Assembly: GCF_051195235.1 (NCBI RefSeq)
Contig: NZ_JBNFZM010000005.1
Span: forward strand, 248,001-312,000
DNA: 64,000 nucleotides
Direction of reading: 5' to 3'
Source: Tateyamaria sp947503385
GTDB lineage: Bacteria > Pseudomonadota > Alphaproteobacteria > Rhodobacterales > Rhodobacteraceae
In this document: positions 16,895 to 24,411 of the stretch, piece by piece
Position numbering within the stretch: the first letter of the stretch is position 1
How the letters are laid out: the number at the start of each line of letters is the position of its first letter
Position numbers and translations under genes: made by a program
Notes under the pieces: generated by a model
The model's input: the letters and a program-made list of their open reading frames with translations, nothing else
Database searches by the model: none
Told to the model about the DNA's origin: nothing

Positions 16895-18181
16895 ATGACC
16901 GAAGACAGGACGCTGACCGCGGCAGAGGCACGCGGCGTGCGCTACGCCCGCGAGTTGGAGGGGCACCTGGGCTGGCTCGACACGTTTTCGGGCACGGCAC
17001 TGGGAGTGCTCGCCACCGCCTCAGGCATCTATACCTATCTCGGCGTGTCATCCCTGCTGGATGAAAACGGTGCCATGTCGGTGCTGGCCGCGATTGCCTA
17101 TTCGGTTGCGGTGTCCGTGGGGATTTTCGTGTTCTGGTCCTACATGCTGCGCCTGTTCCCTGCCGTCCGTTCGACGCGCGCCCGCACCGGGTTGCTGGCC
17201 GCGATGGGTCTGGGATCGCTCGCCATTGTCGCCATGTCGTCTTGGTTGAACGCCGCGGCATTGGCCGGATCGGCAGCGGTCGAACAGCATCTGGCCAAGA
17301 CAGTGCAGGACTATCAGTCCAGCCTTGAACGCGCACACGAGGTTGCAATTACCGCACAGTCGCTGGAACGCGACGTGGCGCGTGTGCGCCAATCCTTCGA
17401 AGATCTCAGCGAACAGGAAGCCGCAGGCTCGCTGTCCGGTCTGGCGGGGCGCGGCGCAGTGTTTCGGGTTCTGCGCCAAAAGGCTGGTGAGTTGTCGGGG
17501 CTCGAAGGGCAGATCAGCACCCAGACCCCGCTGGTCGAGGCAGCATTTGCCGAAGGCAATGCCATTCTCAGCCGGATGCGTGCCCTGACCGTCGAACCTG
17601 GCCCGGTGGAGGCGCGCAGCGTCGAGTTTTCCGAACAAGCTGTGCGCCTTGCGGGCCTGATCACCCAGATGCGGCAACTGTCCGTCGCCCCGCTGGTGGA
17701 GCGGGCGGCACAGGACCTCGCCGCCTCCGTTGTTCTGCCCGAGCTTGACGGCAGCACCGAAGAGGGGCGCAGCGATCAGGCCGCCACCATCACCTCCGTG
17801 CTCGAAGTGTTGGCGCAGCGTGCGCAGACGTTGGAACGCGCCGCGCAAAATGTGATTGCCCTGCAACCGGCACCGGACGTGACCTATACCCCGATCTCAT
17901 CGGCGGACGCGGTGATCCTCTATGCCCGCAACTTTGTGCCCTCTTGGGCCGGAGCCATCGCCATTGACCTGCTGCCTGCCGTGCTGGTCTTTATCCTTGC
18001 CATCACCCAAGGCGCGATCCGCGGCGGCCGCGAAGGGGCAGGCGTGGAGGATACCATGACACTTGCGGAATTGCGCGCGGCTATGGTCGCCATTCGCGAC
18101 GTAGAACAGGCAATGCAGGACATGCCCGAGGCCGTTACACCGCCCGCACCGCATCCCAAACCGCGCCCCGCCGCCGAATGA
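16895..18181 (+). CDS. Uncharacterised membrane protein with long periplasmic or cytoplasmic coiled coil
   Basis: 428 residues, not assigned to a known family. Predicted by eye: three hydrophobic segments near residues 31-54, 61-85 and 99-119, then a roughly 220-residue Ala/Glu/Gln-rich helical region with heptad-like spacing, a fourth membrane segment near 350-371, and a charged C-terminal tail ending in a Pro-rich stretch. The shape suggests a scaffold or sensor anchored at both ends. Its stop overlaps the start of the ClpP-like gene (ATGA), so the two products probably act together. Function unknown. Confidence 0.7.
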   Translation: MTEDRTLTAAEARGVRYARELEGHLGWLDTFSGTALGVLATASGIYTYLGVSSLLDENGAMSVLAAIAYSVAVSVGIFVFWSYMLRLFPAVRSTRARTGLLAAMGLGSLAIVAMSSWLNAAALAGSAAVEQHLAKTVQDYQSSLERAHEVAITAQSLERDVARVRQSFEDLSEQEAAGSLSGLAGRGAVFRVLRQKAGELSGLEGQISTQTPLVEAAFAEGNAILSRMRALTVEPGPVEARSVEFSEQAVRLAGLITQMRQLSVAPLVERAAQDLAASVVLPELDGSTEEGRSDQAATITSVLEVLAQRAQTLERAAQNVIALQPAPDVTYTPISSADAVILYARNFVPSWAGAIAIDLLPAVLVFILAITQGAIRGGREGAGVEDTMTLAELRAAMVAIRDVEQAMQDMPEAVTPPAPHPKPRPAAE

Positions 18182-18924
18182 GCACGATGCCCAAGAACCC
18201 CGTCGCCCGCACCCTGATGGGCGTGCTGATCTTTCAGATCGGTCTCGGCGGTCTGCTGGTCATTGGTGACATGCGCGGCCTGCGCCTGCCCAGCTTTGGC
18301 CCCGACGCCCCGCGCCTGACCGAACCGGTCCGGCCCGGCGACCAACGCCGCACCTTTCGCCCCGACCGTGACCGCCCCGTCGTCCAGCCAGCCCGCGATC
18401 CCGGCCAATTGCCCGAACGGCTGGTTCTCACCCAAAGCAACGGCAGCACCTACCGTCTCGAAGGCGGGATCGAAGCGGGCGATGCCGCGCGCATAGCAGA
18501 CCAGTTGGACACGGTGCAGCCCGCGCCCGAAACGGTGATCCTGCAATCCCCCGGCGGATCGGTGCAGGACGCGCTCGCCCTTGGCCGTCACTTGCGCAAC
18601 AAGGGCATTGCGACACGGATGCTGGCGGGCGAGTTCTGCTATTCCGCCTGCCCCTACCTGCTGGCCGCAGGTCCGACCCGTGACATTGCAGATGACGCCT
18701 CTGTCGGCGTGCATCAGCACTATTTCGGCGAAAACACATTCCTGCCCGCAGCCTTCGCGGTCGAAGACATCCAGCGCGGTCAGGCCGAAGTGATGACCTA
18801 TCTTGACGAGATGGGAATCGACCCGCTTGTGATGACACATGCGCTCTCTACTCCGCCGGACCAAATTTACGTTCTGCTGCCCGACGAGCTGGAACGCTAC
18901 GGATTTACCCAAACATCTGAATAG
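18178..18924 (+). CDS. Membrane-anchored ClpP/SppA-like protein (COG3904 type)
   Basis: 248 residues: an N-terminal membrane anchor (residues 11-30), a Pro/Arg-rich linker to about residue 80, then a crotonase/ClpP-like domain. QSPGGSVQDALALG (from residue 123) matches the glycine-rich oxyanion segment of ClpP and SppA. Ser156 in CYSACPYLL is the likely nucleophile, and His181 follows 25 residues later, the same Ser-His spacing as in ClpP. Two cysteines flank the Ser, as in this uncharacterised family. It is probably an envelope serine protease, translationally coupled to the coiled-coil membrane protein upstream. Activity is untested. Confidence 0.75.
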   Translation: MSTMPKNPVARTLMGVLIFQIGLGGLLVIGDMRGLRLPSFGPDAPRLTEPVRPGDQRRTFRPDRDRPVVQPARDPGQLPERLVLTQSNGSTYRLEGGIEAGDAARIADQLDTVQPAPETVILQSPGGSVQDALALGRHLRNKGIATRMLAGEFCYSACPYLLAAGPTRDIADDASVGVHQHYFGENTFLPAAFAVEDIQRGQAEVMTYLDEMGIDPLVMTHALSTPPDQIYVLLPDELERYGFTQTSE

Positions 18925-18967
18925 GTTGCACGCGAGGCTGCAATGCGCGCAATGCACGGGTTGACAT

Positions 18968-19009
18968 GATACCTTTCGGTATCTCATTAATATGATACCA
19001 AATGGAATC
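18968..19009. promoter_or_regulatory. Tandem palindromes, candidate ArsR operator
   Basis: GATACC-N4-GGTATC (18968-18983) is repeated as GATACC-N4-GGAATC (18994-19009), 26 bp apart. They lie just downstream of a TTGACA-like element (18961) and immediately upstream of the cupin/ArsR/SRPBCC operon. Their position covers the promoter, as expected for autorepression by the ArsR protein encoded in the operon. Confidence 0.6.
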
Positions 19010-19025
19010 ATATTGGAGGACCCGC

Positions 19026-19433
19026 ATGAAACCTCTCGCCTGCATTGCCGCCCTGATCGCCGCACCCGCCACCGCCGATCCCACCATCACACTGACCCCC
19101 GATACCGACCTTGCATGGGAATCCACACCCGAAGGTGTCGCCTTTGCCGCGCTTTCGGGCGACCGTTGGTCCGAAGCGTATTTTGCCATGGTCCGCCTGC
19201 CTGCAGGCACCGTCAGCCCGGTTCACACCAAATCGGCAAACATGTACGGCATGATCCTTAAGGGCGAGATGACCCACGCCATCCCCGGTGCAGACACCGC
19301 GCCCATCGGGCCAGGCGCGTATTACGAGGTGCCCGCAGGGTTGCCGCACATTTCGGCCTGTGTCTCGACAACACCTTGTGTCGCCTTGCTCTATCAGGAC
19401 GGTGCATTCGACTTTGTGCCGGTGGCACAATGA
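19026..19433 (+). CDS. Exported cupin domain protein
   Basis: A 135-residue secreted protein. It has an N-terminal signal peptide (MKPLACIAALIAAPATA) and then a single small cupin barrel with SPVHTKSANMYGMILKGE and GPGAYYEVPAGLPH; the His residues could bind metal. The ATG at 19026 follows TTGGAGG; an in-frame ATG at 19002 lies inside the operator region and is rejected. It is first in a four-gene operon and its stop overlaps the ArsR start (ATGA). Substrate unknown. Confidence 0.75.
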   Translation: MKPLACIAALIAAPATADPTITLTPDTDLAWESTPEGVAFAALSGDRWSEAYFAMVRLPAGTVSPVHTKSANMYGMILKGEMTHAIPGADTAPIGPGAYYEVPAGLPHISACVSTTPCVALLYQDGAFDFVPVAQ

Positions 19434-19750
19434 TGGACGCCACCCAATCCGCCTTTCGCGCCCTCGCCGATCCCACGCGGCGCAACATCCTCGCGCTTCT
19501 GACCCGGCAGGACATGACAATCGCGCAAGTGTCCGACCGGTTCGATATGACCCGCGCCGCAGTCAAAAAGCACCTGACTGTGCTCAGTGACGGCGGCCTC
19601 ATCACGGTCGAGGCGCGCGGACGCGAACGCATCAACCGGCTCAACCCCGCTGGTCTCGCCCCTGTCCTGTCGTGGTTCGAAATCTACGACCGCTTCTGGG
19701 ATGACCGCCTCTCCGACCTCAAAACCGCCATTGAAAGGGACCTCCAATGA
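19430..19750 (+). CDS. ArsR/SmtB family transcriptional regulator
   Basis: A 106-residue winged-helix repressor (FRALADPTRRNILALL, then the recognition helix in TRAAVKKHLTVLSDGGLI). No Cys metal site of the ArsR or SmtB type is present, so it belongs to the group that pairs with SRPBCC proteins and probably senses something other than a heavy metal. It sits between the cupin and SRPBCC genes with 4-bp overlaps on both sides. It is the likely ligand-responsive repressor of the operon through the palindromes at 18968-19009. Confidence 0.85.
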   Translation: MMDATQSAFRALADPTRRNILALLTRQDMTIAQVSDRFDMTRAAVKKHLTVLSDGGLITVEARGRERINRLNPAGLAPVLSWFEIYDRFWDDRLSDLKTAIERDLQ

Positions 19751-20166
19751 CCGACAACATCCTGCAAAAATCCCTCTACCTCAAAGCGCCCCGCCAGATG
19801 GTCTGGGACTATCTGACCCAGCCCGAACACCTCGCCAAATGGTTCCACGCGCCCAAAACGCCCCTGACCGAAGGCGAGGACTATACTTGCTACGGCGCAG
19901 AAAGCGGCAAGCCCGTGATCTGGGGCACGGTGCAAAAGGCGACGCCACCCGCATTGCTGGAATACACATTTTCAGCCGGGCCGATGGGGGATGCCGTGAC
20001 CCATGTGCGCTGGACCCTGACAGACGTGCCGGGCGGGACGCATCTGGCGCTGGAACATACCGGCCTGCCACAGGGAGCGGAGGCGTTTGATCTCATGCTC
20101 GCTTTCGACGACGGCTGGGACAAACACCTCGCCCGGTTGCGCGCCGACCTGCCGGAGGCCGCATAA
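19747..20166 (+). CDS. SRPBCC (AHSA1-like) domain protein
   Basis: A 139-residue START/Bet v1-type fold protein of the AHSA1 group (LYLKAPRQMVWDYLTQPEHLAKWF at the start and GWDKHLARLRADL at the end). Such proteins bind hydrophobic ligands and are commonly encoded beside ArsR regulators, as here. It overlaps the ArsR gene by 4 bp and the next SRPBCC gene by 1 bp (TAATG). Ligand unknown. Confidence 0.83.
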   Translation: MTDNILQKSLYLKAPRQMVWDYLTQPEHLAKWFHAPKTPLTEGEDYTCYGAESGKPVIWGTVQKATPPALLEYTFSAGPMGDAVTHVRWTLTDVPGGTHLALEHTGLPQGAEAFDLMLAFDDGWDKHLARLRADLPEAA

Positions 20167-20606
20167 TGGACTATTCCGCCACCATCCAGACCAAAACCCC
20201 ACCCGACATGGCAGCCCGCAAGATCGTGGACGACCTCGAACATTGGTGGTCCACCCGGATCGACCGACGCGACACGGGGTTCACCATCCACTTCAATGCC
20301 AGCCATGTGGATTTCGCCTTTGACCCGGGTGCCACCGATGGCCGGTTCAGCTGGACCTGCACAGCCGCCAACATGATCATCGCGGACGTGCCCGATAGCG
20401 ATGAATGGACAGGCACGCGTCTGATCTGGGAGATACGACCGTCCGGCACAGGCAGCGCCATCACCCTCACCCACAAAGGGCTGACACCCCAGATTGCCTG
20501 TTTCGACGTGTGCCGCCGCGGCTGGGAACACTTTTTCGAATCCAGTCTGCGCAATCACCTGAACGGCGATGCTGCCCAGCCCGAAACCAGCGGGGCCGCG
20601 GCCTGA
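20166..20606 (+). CDS. SRPBCC-like protein, second copy
   Basis: A 146-residue protein with the same overall plan as its upstream neighbour: the start SATIQTKTPPDMAARKIVDDLEHWWS, a Trp-rich middle and RRGWEHFFESSLRNHL near the end. It is a START-like fold of unknown ligand, more diverged from AHSA1. The start overlaps the previous stop (TAATG), so it is the last gene of the ArsR operon. A dispersed element follows on the opposite strand. Confidence 0.75.
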   Translation: MDYSATIQTKTPPDMAARKIVDDLEHWWSTRIDRRDTGFTIHFNASHVDFAFDPGATDGRFSWTCTAANMIIADVPDSDEWTGTRLIWEIRPSGTGSAITLTHKGLTPQIACFDVCRRGWEHFFESSLRNHLNGDAAQPETSGAAA

Positions 20607-20614
20607 TACGGGTG

Positions 20615-20660
20615 CTCGCCCCGTCTCTGTCCCCAAAAAAATCCTCCCCGAAGGGCCGGG
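20615..20660 (-). repeat. Short post-stop intergenic element, copy 3 (reverse)
   Basis: On the reverse strand it reads CCCTTCGGGGAGG, then ATTTTTTGG, then GGACAGAGACGGGG, the same order as the copies at 4233 and 56856. Unlike those it points towards the end of the neighbouring gene, which stops 8 bp away on the other strand. Confidence 0.7.
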
Positions 20661-20714
20661 TGGCCAATGCGCCGCACCGGCCCTTCCTTGCCGTGCCCGG
20701 CCCGACCGCCTATG

Positions 20715-20890
20715 TAACGAGGCGGCGGGTTCTGCCCCTCATGTGGACGGTTGCATTCCGGTGGCCTTAAGCAATTCCGAGGGAGCTGGCTCTGTCCGGG
20801 TCTTGGCCCGGTTACCTGGCGCCCACCTGTATATACAGGTCCTCGGGAATGAGAGAACCGCACGGTCCGGGTGGTCCCGCCGCTTCCCTG
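20715..20890 (+). ncRNA. Structured RNA candidate, possibly 6S RNA
   Basis: A gene-free stretch with extensive pairing. A closing stem pairs GCGGCGGG (20722-20729) with CCCGCCGC (20876-20883). Internal pairing CATTCC/GGAATG competes with ATTCCGAGG/CCTCGGGAAT. Local hairpins are CCGGG-N6-CCCGG (about 20797-20811) and ACCTGT-ATAT-ACAGGT (20825-20840). The length of about 170 nt and the long rod with an open middle fit 6S RNA, which binds sigma-70 RNA polymerase. The strand and the 6S identity are inference. Confidence 0.5.
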
Positions 20891-20892
20891 CA

Positions 20893-20935
20893 CCTGCGCA
20901 CAGATGCCGTTCGGGCGTGTGAAATTGTGCGCAGG
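20893..20935. repeat. 10-bp perfect inverted repeat before pirin
   Basis: CCTGCGCACA (20893-20902) pairs with TGTGCGCAGG (20926-20935) across 23 nt that contain a smaller GCC/GGC hairpin. It could end the preceding RNA or be a regulator site for the pirin gene 48 bp downstream. No T-run follows, so it is not a standard terminator. Confidence 0.45.
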
Positions 20936-20983
20936 CCGACAGGGCCTATCTTGTTGGCAACCCCATGTCACAAGGAGGCTTCT

Positions 20984-21895
20984 ATGTCCCTCAGACCGAC
21001 ACTCGAAACCCGCAAGGCTGTCCCCACAATGGAAGGGGCGGGCGTTCACCTGCACCGCGCCTTCGGCTTTCAGGACCCAAGCGAGCTTGACCCCTTCCTG
21101 CTGTTTGACGATTTCCGCAACGATGTGCCGGAACACTACGCCAAGGGCTTTCCATGGCATCCCCATCGCGGCATAGAAACCATCACCTACGTGCTCGAAG
21201 GCACGGTGGCGCACAGCGACAGCTTGGGCAATTCCGGCACGCTTGGTGCCGGATCGGTGCAGTGGATGACCGCAGGGTCGGGCATTCTCCATCAGGAGAT
21301 GCCCAGCGGCAATGCGGCCGGGCAGATGCACGGCTTCCAGCTTTGGGGCAATCTGCCGTCGGACCAAAAGATGACAGCACCCCGGTATCAGGACATTCAG
21401 GGCACGGACATCCCCGAAGTAACCGATGACGACGGCACGGTCGTGCGCGTGATCACCGGTGCGTTCTGGGGCAAAACCGGCCCGGTCGACGGTATCGCCG
21501 CCGATCCGCAATATCTCGACATCTCGGTGCCTGCTGGCGTCAAGAAAACCTTCCGGATCGACACCTACCGCCGCGCGTTTGCCTATTTATTTCAAGGCGC
21601 CGGTGCTTTCGCTGACGCCTCAAACCCGGCCGGCGTGCTCCTTGAAAAGGAAATCGCAGGCGAAGAAGTCAACATTCGCGACCTGTCCGGGGACCGCACG
21701 CTGGTCCGTTTCGGCACAGGCGACGAAGTGACTGTGCAAGCAGGGCCGGACGGCATCCGCTTCCTGCTGATCTCCGGGGCCCCGATCAACGAACCGGTCG
21801 CGTGGCACGGCCCCATTGTGATGAACACGCAGGAAGAATTGATGCAGGCCATGAAAGAACTGCGCAACGGCACTTTCATCAAACCTGCGCATTAA
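20984..21895 (+). CDS. Pirin family protein
   Basis: A 303-residue bicupin of the pirin family. The N-terminal metal-binding block is clear (PWHPHRGIETITYVLEGTVAHSDSLGN), followed by HGFQLWGNLP and a C-terminal pirin domain. Members are Fe-binding and some degrade quercetin or modulate enzymes; the role here is unknown. The ATG at 20984 is preceded by AAGGAGGC. It is followed by a double stem-loop shared with the end of the convergent TetR gene. Confidence 0.9.
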   Translation: MSLRPTLETRKAVPTMEGAGVHLHRAFGFQDPSELDPFLLFDDFRNDVPEHYAKGFPWHPHRGIETITYVLEGTVAHSDSLGNSGTLGAGSVQWMTAGSGILHQEMPSGNAAGQMHGFQLWGNLPSDQKMTAPRYQDIQGTDIPEVTDDDGTVVRVITGAFWGKTGPVDGIAADPQYLDISVPAGVKKTFRIDTYRRAFAYLFQGAGAFADASNPAGVLLEKEIAGEEVNIRDLSGDRTLVRFGTGDEVTVQAGPDGIRFLLISGAPINEPVAWHGPIVMNTQEELMQAMKELRNGTFIKPAH

Positions 21896-21991
21896 GGGCG
21901 CGGCTGCGTATGCAGACGCGCCCGGTGGCAAGGACATGCTTTGCCCACAAAGCGTGTCAGCCAAGCTCAAAATCAAGGCGCACGACAAAAT

Positions 21992-22047
21992 GGGTCGGTG
22001 GGTGGGCGCCTTTCGTCCGTCAGGACGAAACAGTCCCGCTCACCGAC
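21992..22047 (+). repeat. Double stem-loop element, copy 1
   Basis: The outer arms GTCGGTGGGTGGG and CCCGCTCACCGAC pair with two G-T wobbles. The inner arms TTTCGTCC and GGACGAAA pair perfectly around GTCA. It is related to 57836-57895, where both stems are kept although bases differ. The wobbles are G-U only in the plus-strand RNA, so that strand is the likely structured one. It follows pirin and contains the stop and last codons of the TetR gene. Confidence 0.7.
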
Positions 22048-22622
22048 ACCATCCGCGCCACCATCTGCCAATACATGTTCTGCACATCGCCAAGGCTCAG
22101 GCGTCCATCCTCCCGAAACCACGTGTTCACACCCGTCAACATCGCGATGATCGCCATTGATGCGACCTTTTCATCCGGCACACTGAACGCCCCCTCCTCG
22201 ACACCCGCGTGCAGCATCTCGGCCAGCAACTGCTCATAGCGCCGCCGCAACCCCTCGATCTCCGCAAAATTTTCCGGCGTGAGGTTGCGCAACTCCATAT
22301 AGGCAATGAACACCGCGTCGGGGCGTGCGTGGTGAAAGGCGATGTGAAAGCGCACAAAGGCCTCCAGCCGCGCAGGAGCAGCGCCCACCAGACAAGGTCC
22401 CACCGCCTCGTGCAATTCCAGCAAATGATCGCGCATCAGCTCGTGCAACAGGGTCTGCTTGTCAGGGATATAATTGTAAAGTGCGCCCGCTTGCACGCCC
22501 ACCTCCCGCGCAATCACCCGCATCGACACCGCCGCATAGCCCTGTTGCGCAAATAGGCGCAGCGCGGCCGCCCTGATCCGTGGGCCGGTGATCTGCGCGT
22601 GTGAGCCTTGTGTACGTGCCAT
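22020..22622 (-). CDS. TetR/AcrR family transcriptional regulator
   Basis: A 200-residue repressor with an N-terminal helix-turn-helix (IRAAALRLFAQQGYAAVSMRVIAREVGVQAGALYNYI) and a TetR C-terminal helical ligand domain. A GAAC-N4-GTTC palindrome lies 15 bp upstream of its start, suited to autoregulation and control of the divergent lipoprotein gene. The last residues (SGTVSS) are encoded inside a dispersed stem-loop element, so the natural C-terminus may have been altered by that element. Confidence 0.9.
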   Translation of the reverse strand: MARTQGSHAQITGPRIRAAALRLFAQQGYAAVSMRVIAREVGVQAGALYNYIPDKQTLLHELMRDHLLELHEAVGPCLVGAAPARLEAFVRFHIAFHHARPDAVFIAYMELRNLTPENFAEIEGLRRRYEQLLAEMLHAGVEEGAFSVPDEKVASMAIIAMLTGVNTWFREDGRLSLGDVQNMYWQMVARMVSVSGTVSS

Positions 22623-22636
22623 ATGATAACGCTAAC

Positions 22637-22650
22637 TGAACGCGTGTTCA
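22637..22650. promoter_or_regulatory. Candidate TetR operator
   Basis: TGAAC-GCGT-GTTCA, perfect 5-bp arms, 15 bp upstream of the TetR start and 73 bp from the divergent lipoprotein start. Confidence 0.55.
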
Positions 22651-22722
22651 TATCCAAGCGGCGCTTGCGCCCTCCGGCGCGCTGGTGCATCACATTGGCA
22701 ACATGCCTGAACCGGAGCCGCG

Positions 22723-23031
22723 ATGCACCCCCTCTGTCGCCGTCTGATACTGCCATTGACCCTGATTGTCGCAGGCTGCACGCAGTTCCCCGATCTGGAC
22801 GCGACCGTCCCGCCCGCTGCTGTAAATGCGCCCTTCCCGACACTCGTCCCGCTCGAGCCGCTGCTTGCCGCCAATGCCGCCGTCGTGTCCGATCCGGAGG
22901 CCACAACACAAAGCCTCCAAGCGCGCGTTGCCGCCCTGCGCAACCGCGCCCGCTTGCTGCAAGTCCGGCCCGTCATTGACACCGGCACCCGTGCCCGGCT
23001 GCGCCGCGCACTGGCCCGCGCGCCCGGCTGA
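22723..23031 (+). CDS. Small predicted lipoprotein
   Basis: 102 residues with a type II signal peptide and lipobox (LTLIVAGC, Cys19), then a short Pro/Ala-rich region and a basic helical tail (LQARVAALRNRARLL). It is predicted to be lipid-anchored in the envelope. It is divergent from the TetR gene and lies 72 bp upstream of hom. No family recognised. The CDS call rests on the lipobox and coding bias. Confidence 0.7.
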   Translation: MHPLCRRLILPLTLIVAGCTQFPDLDATVPPAAVNAPFPTLVPLEPLLAANAAVVSDPEATTQSLQARVAALRNRARLLQVRPVIDTGTRARLRRALARAPG

Positions 23032-23032
23032 T

Positions 23033-23048
23033 CTGCAACGCGTTGCAG
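23033..23048. promoter_or_regulatory. Perfect 16-bp palindrome upstream of hom
   Basis: CTGCAACG-CGTTGCAG, a complete 16-bp palindrome 2 bp after the lipoprotein stop and 55 bp before the homoserine dehydrogenase start. A dimeric regulator site is the natural reading; no matching regulator was identified. Confidence 0.45.
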
Positions 23049-23103
23049 CGCAGGCGCGAACCCGCTACATCGCCACACGGAACACTGCTCGAAAGGACCT
23101 GCC

Positions 23104-24390
23104 ATGACCTCCCCCTTGCGCCTCGGCATTGCAGGACTTGGCACCGTGGGCATCGGGGTTGTGCGCATCCTGCGCAGCCAGGCCGCCTTGCTGGAGGCGC
23201 GCACAGGCCGCCCGCTCCAGCTTGTTGCCGTCAGCGCGCGCAGCCGTGACAAGGACCGCGGCGTACCGCTGAACAGCTACGCATGGGAAGACGATCCCGT
23301 GGCCCTCGCCACGCGCGACGATGTGGATGTCTATGTCGAATTGATGGGTGGGACCGATGGCCCTGCCAAAGCCTCGACCGAAGCAGCTATTGCAGCCGGT
23401 AAACATGTGGTCACCGCCAACAAGGCAATGCTTGCCGTTCACGGACAGGCGCTGGCCGAAACCGCCGAAGCCGCTGGCATTTCCCTGCGCTACGAGGCCG
23501 CAGTGGCAGGCGGCATTCCCGTGATCAAGGCCCTGACAGAAGGCCTCGCCGGTAATCAGATCACCCGGATCGTTGGCGTGATGAATGGCTCGTGCAATTA
23601 CATCCTCACCCGCATGGAAAGCTCCGGCCTCAGCTACGCGGACATTTTCGCCGAAGCCGACGGGTTGGGCTACCTCGAAGCCGATCCCCAGCTTGACGTT
23701 GGCGGCATCGATGCAGCCCACAAGCTGGCGATTCTGTCCTCCATTGCATTTGGCACGCAGGTGAATTTCGACGGGATCGACCTTGAGGGGATCGAACGGG
23801 TCAGCATCGACGACATCCGCCATGCCGGCGACATGGGGTACAAGATCAAGCTGCTGGGCGTGGCCCAGAAAACCGGCCGCGGGCTGGAGCAGCGCATGAT
23901 GCCCTGCCTTGTCCCTGACACGTCCCCCTTTGGCCAGTTGCAGGGCGGCACGAACATGGTGGCTCTCGAAGGTGATGCGGTTGAACAGATTGTCCTGCGC
24001 GGCCCCGGTGCCGGAGAAGGACCCACCGCCTCTGCTGTGATGGGCGACATCTGTGACATCGCCCGCGGCCAACGCCTGCCCGTCTTTGGTCAGCCCGCCA
24101 CATCGCTTGAGGCGGCGACGCCTGCCCGCTCGGTTCTGCCAGCGCCGCACTATCTGCGCATGGCGCTGCACGACAAGCCCGGCGCATTGGCCAAAATCGC
24201 CACCGTTCTGGGCGAGGCCGGTGTCAGCATCGACCGGATGCGCCAGTACGGGCACGACGACGCCACCGCTCCGGTGCTGATCGTCACGCACAAATGCACC
24301 CGCAGCGCGCTCGACACCGCCATTGCGGCAATGGGGCAGACCGGCGTGCTTGCGTCCGATCCCGTCGTGTTACGCATCGAAGACATTTAG
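23104..24390 (+). CDS. hom: Homoserine dehydrogenase
   Basis: A 428-residue enzyme that reduces aspartate semialdehyde to homoserine in threonine and methionine synthesis. It has an N-terminal NAD(P) fold (GIAGLGTVGIGVVRIL), VTANKAMLA, the catalytic region GGIPVIKALTEGLAGN, the NGSCNYILT motif and a C-terminal ACT domain (ALHDKPGALAKIATVLGEAGVSI), which usually gives threonine feedback. It is followed 21 bp later by glpX and then recJ, a standard order in Rhodobacteraceae. Confidence 0.96.
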   Translation: MTSPLRLGIAGLGTVGIGVVRILRSQAALLEARTGRPLQLVAVSARSRDKDRGVPLNSYAWEDDPVALATRDDVDVYVELMGGTDGPAKASTEAAIAAGKHVVTANKAMLAVHGQALAETAEAAGISLRYEAAVAGGIPVIKALTEGLAGNQITRIVGVMNGSCNYILTRMESSGLSYADIFAEADGLGYLEADPQLDVGGIDAAHKLAILSSIAFGTQVNFDGIDLEGIERVSIDDIRHAGDMGYKIKLLGVAQKTGRGLEQRMMPCLVPDTSPFGQLQGGTNMVALEGDAVEQIVLRGPGAGEGPTASAVMGDICDIARGQRLPVFGQPATSLEAATPARSVLPAPHYLRMALHDKPGALAKIATVLGEAGVSIDRMRQYGHDDATAPVLIVTHKCTRSALDTAIAAMGQTGVLASDPVVLRIEDI

Positions 24391-24411
24391 ACCCACCAAA
24401 AGGAATTCAGC

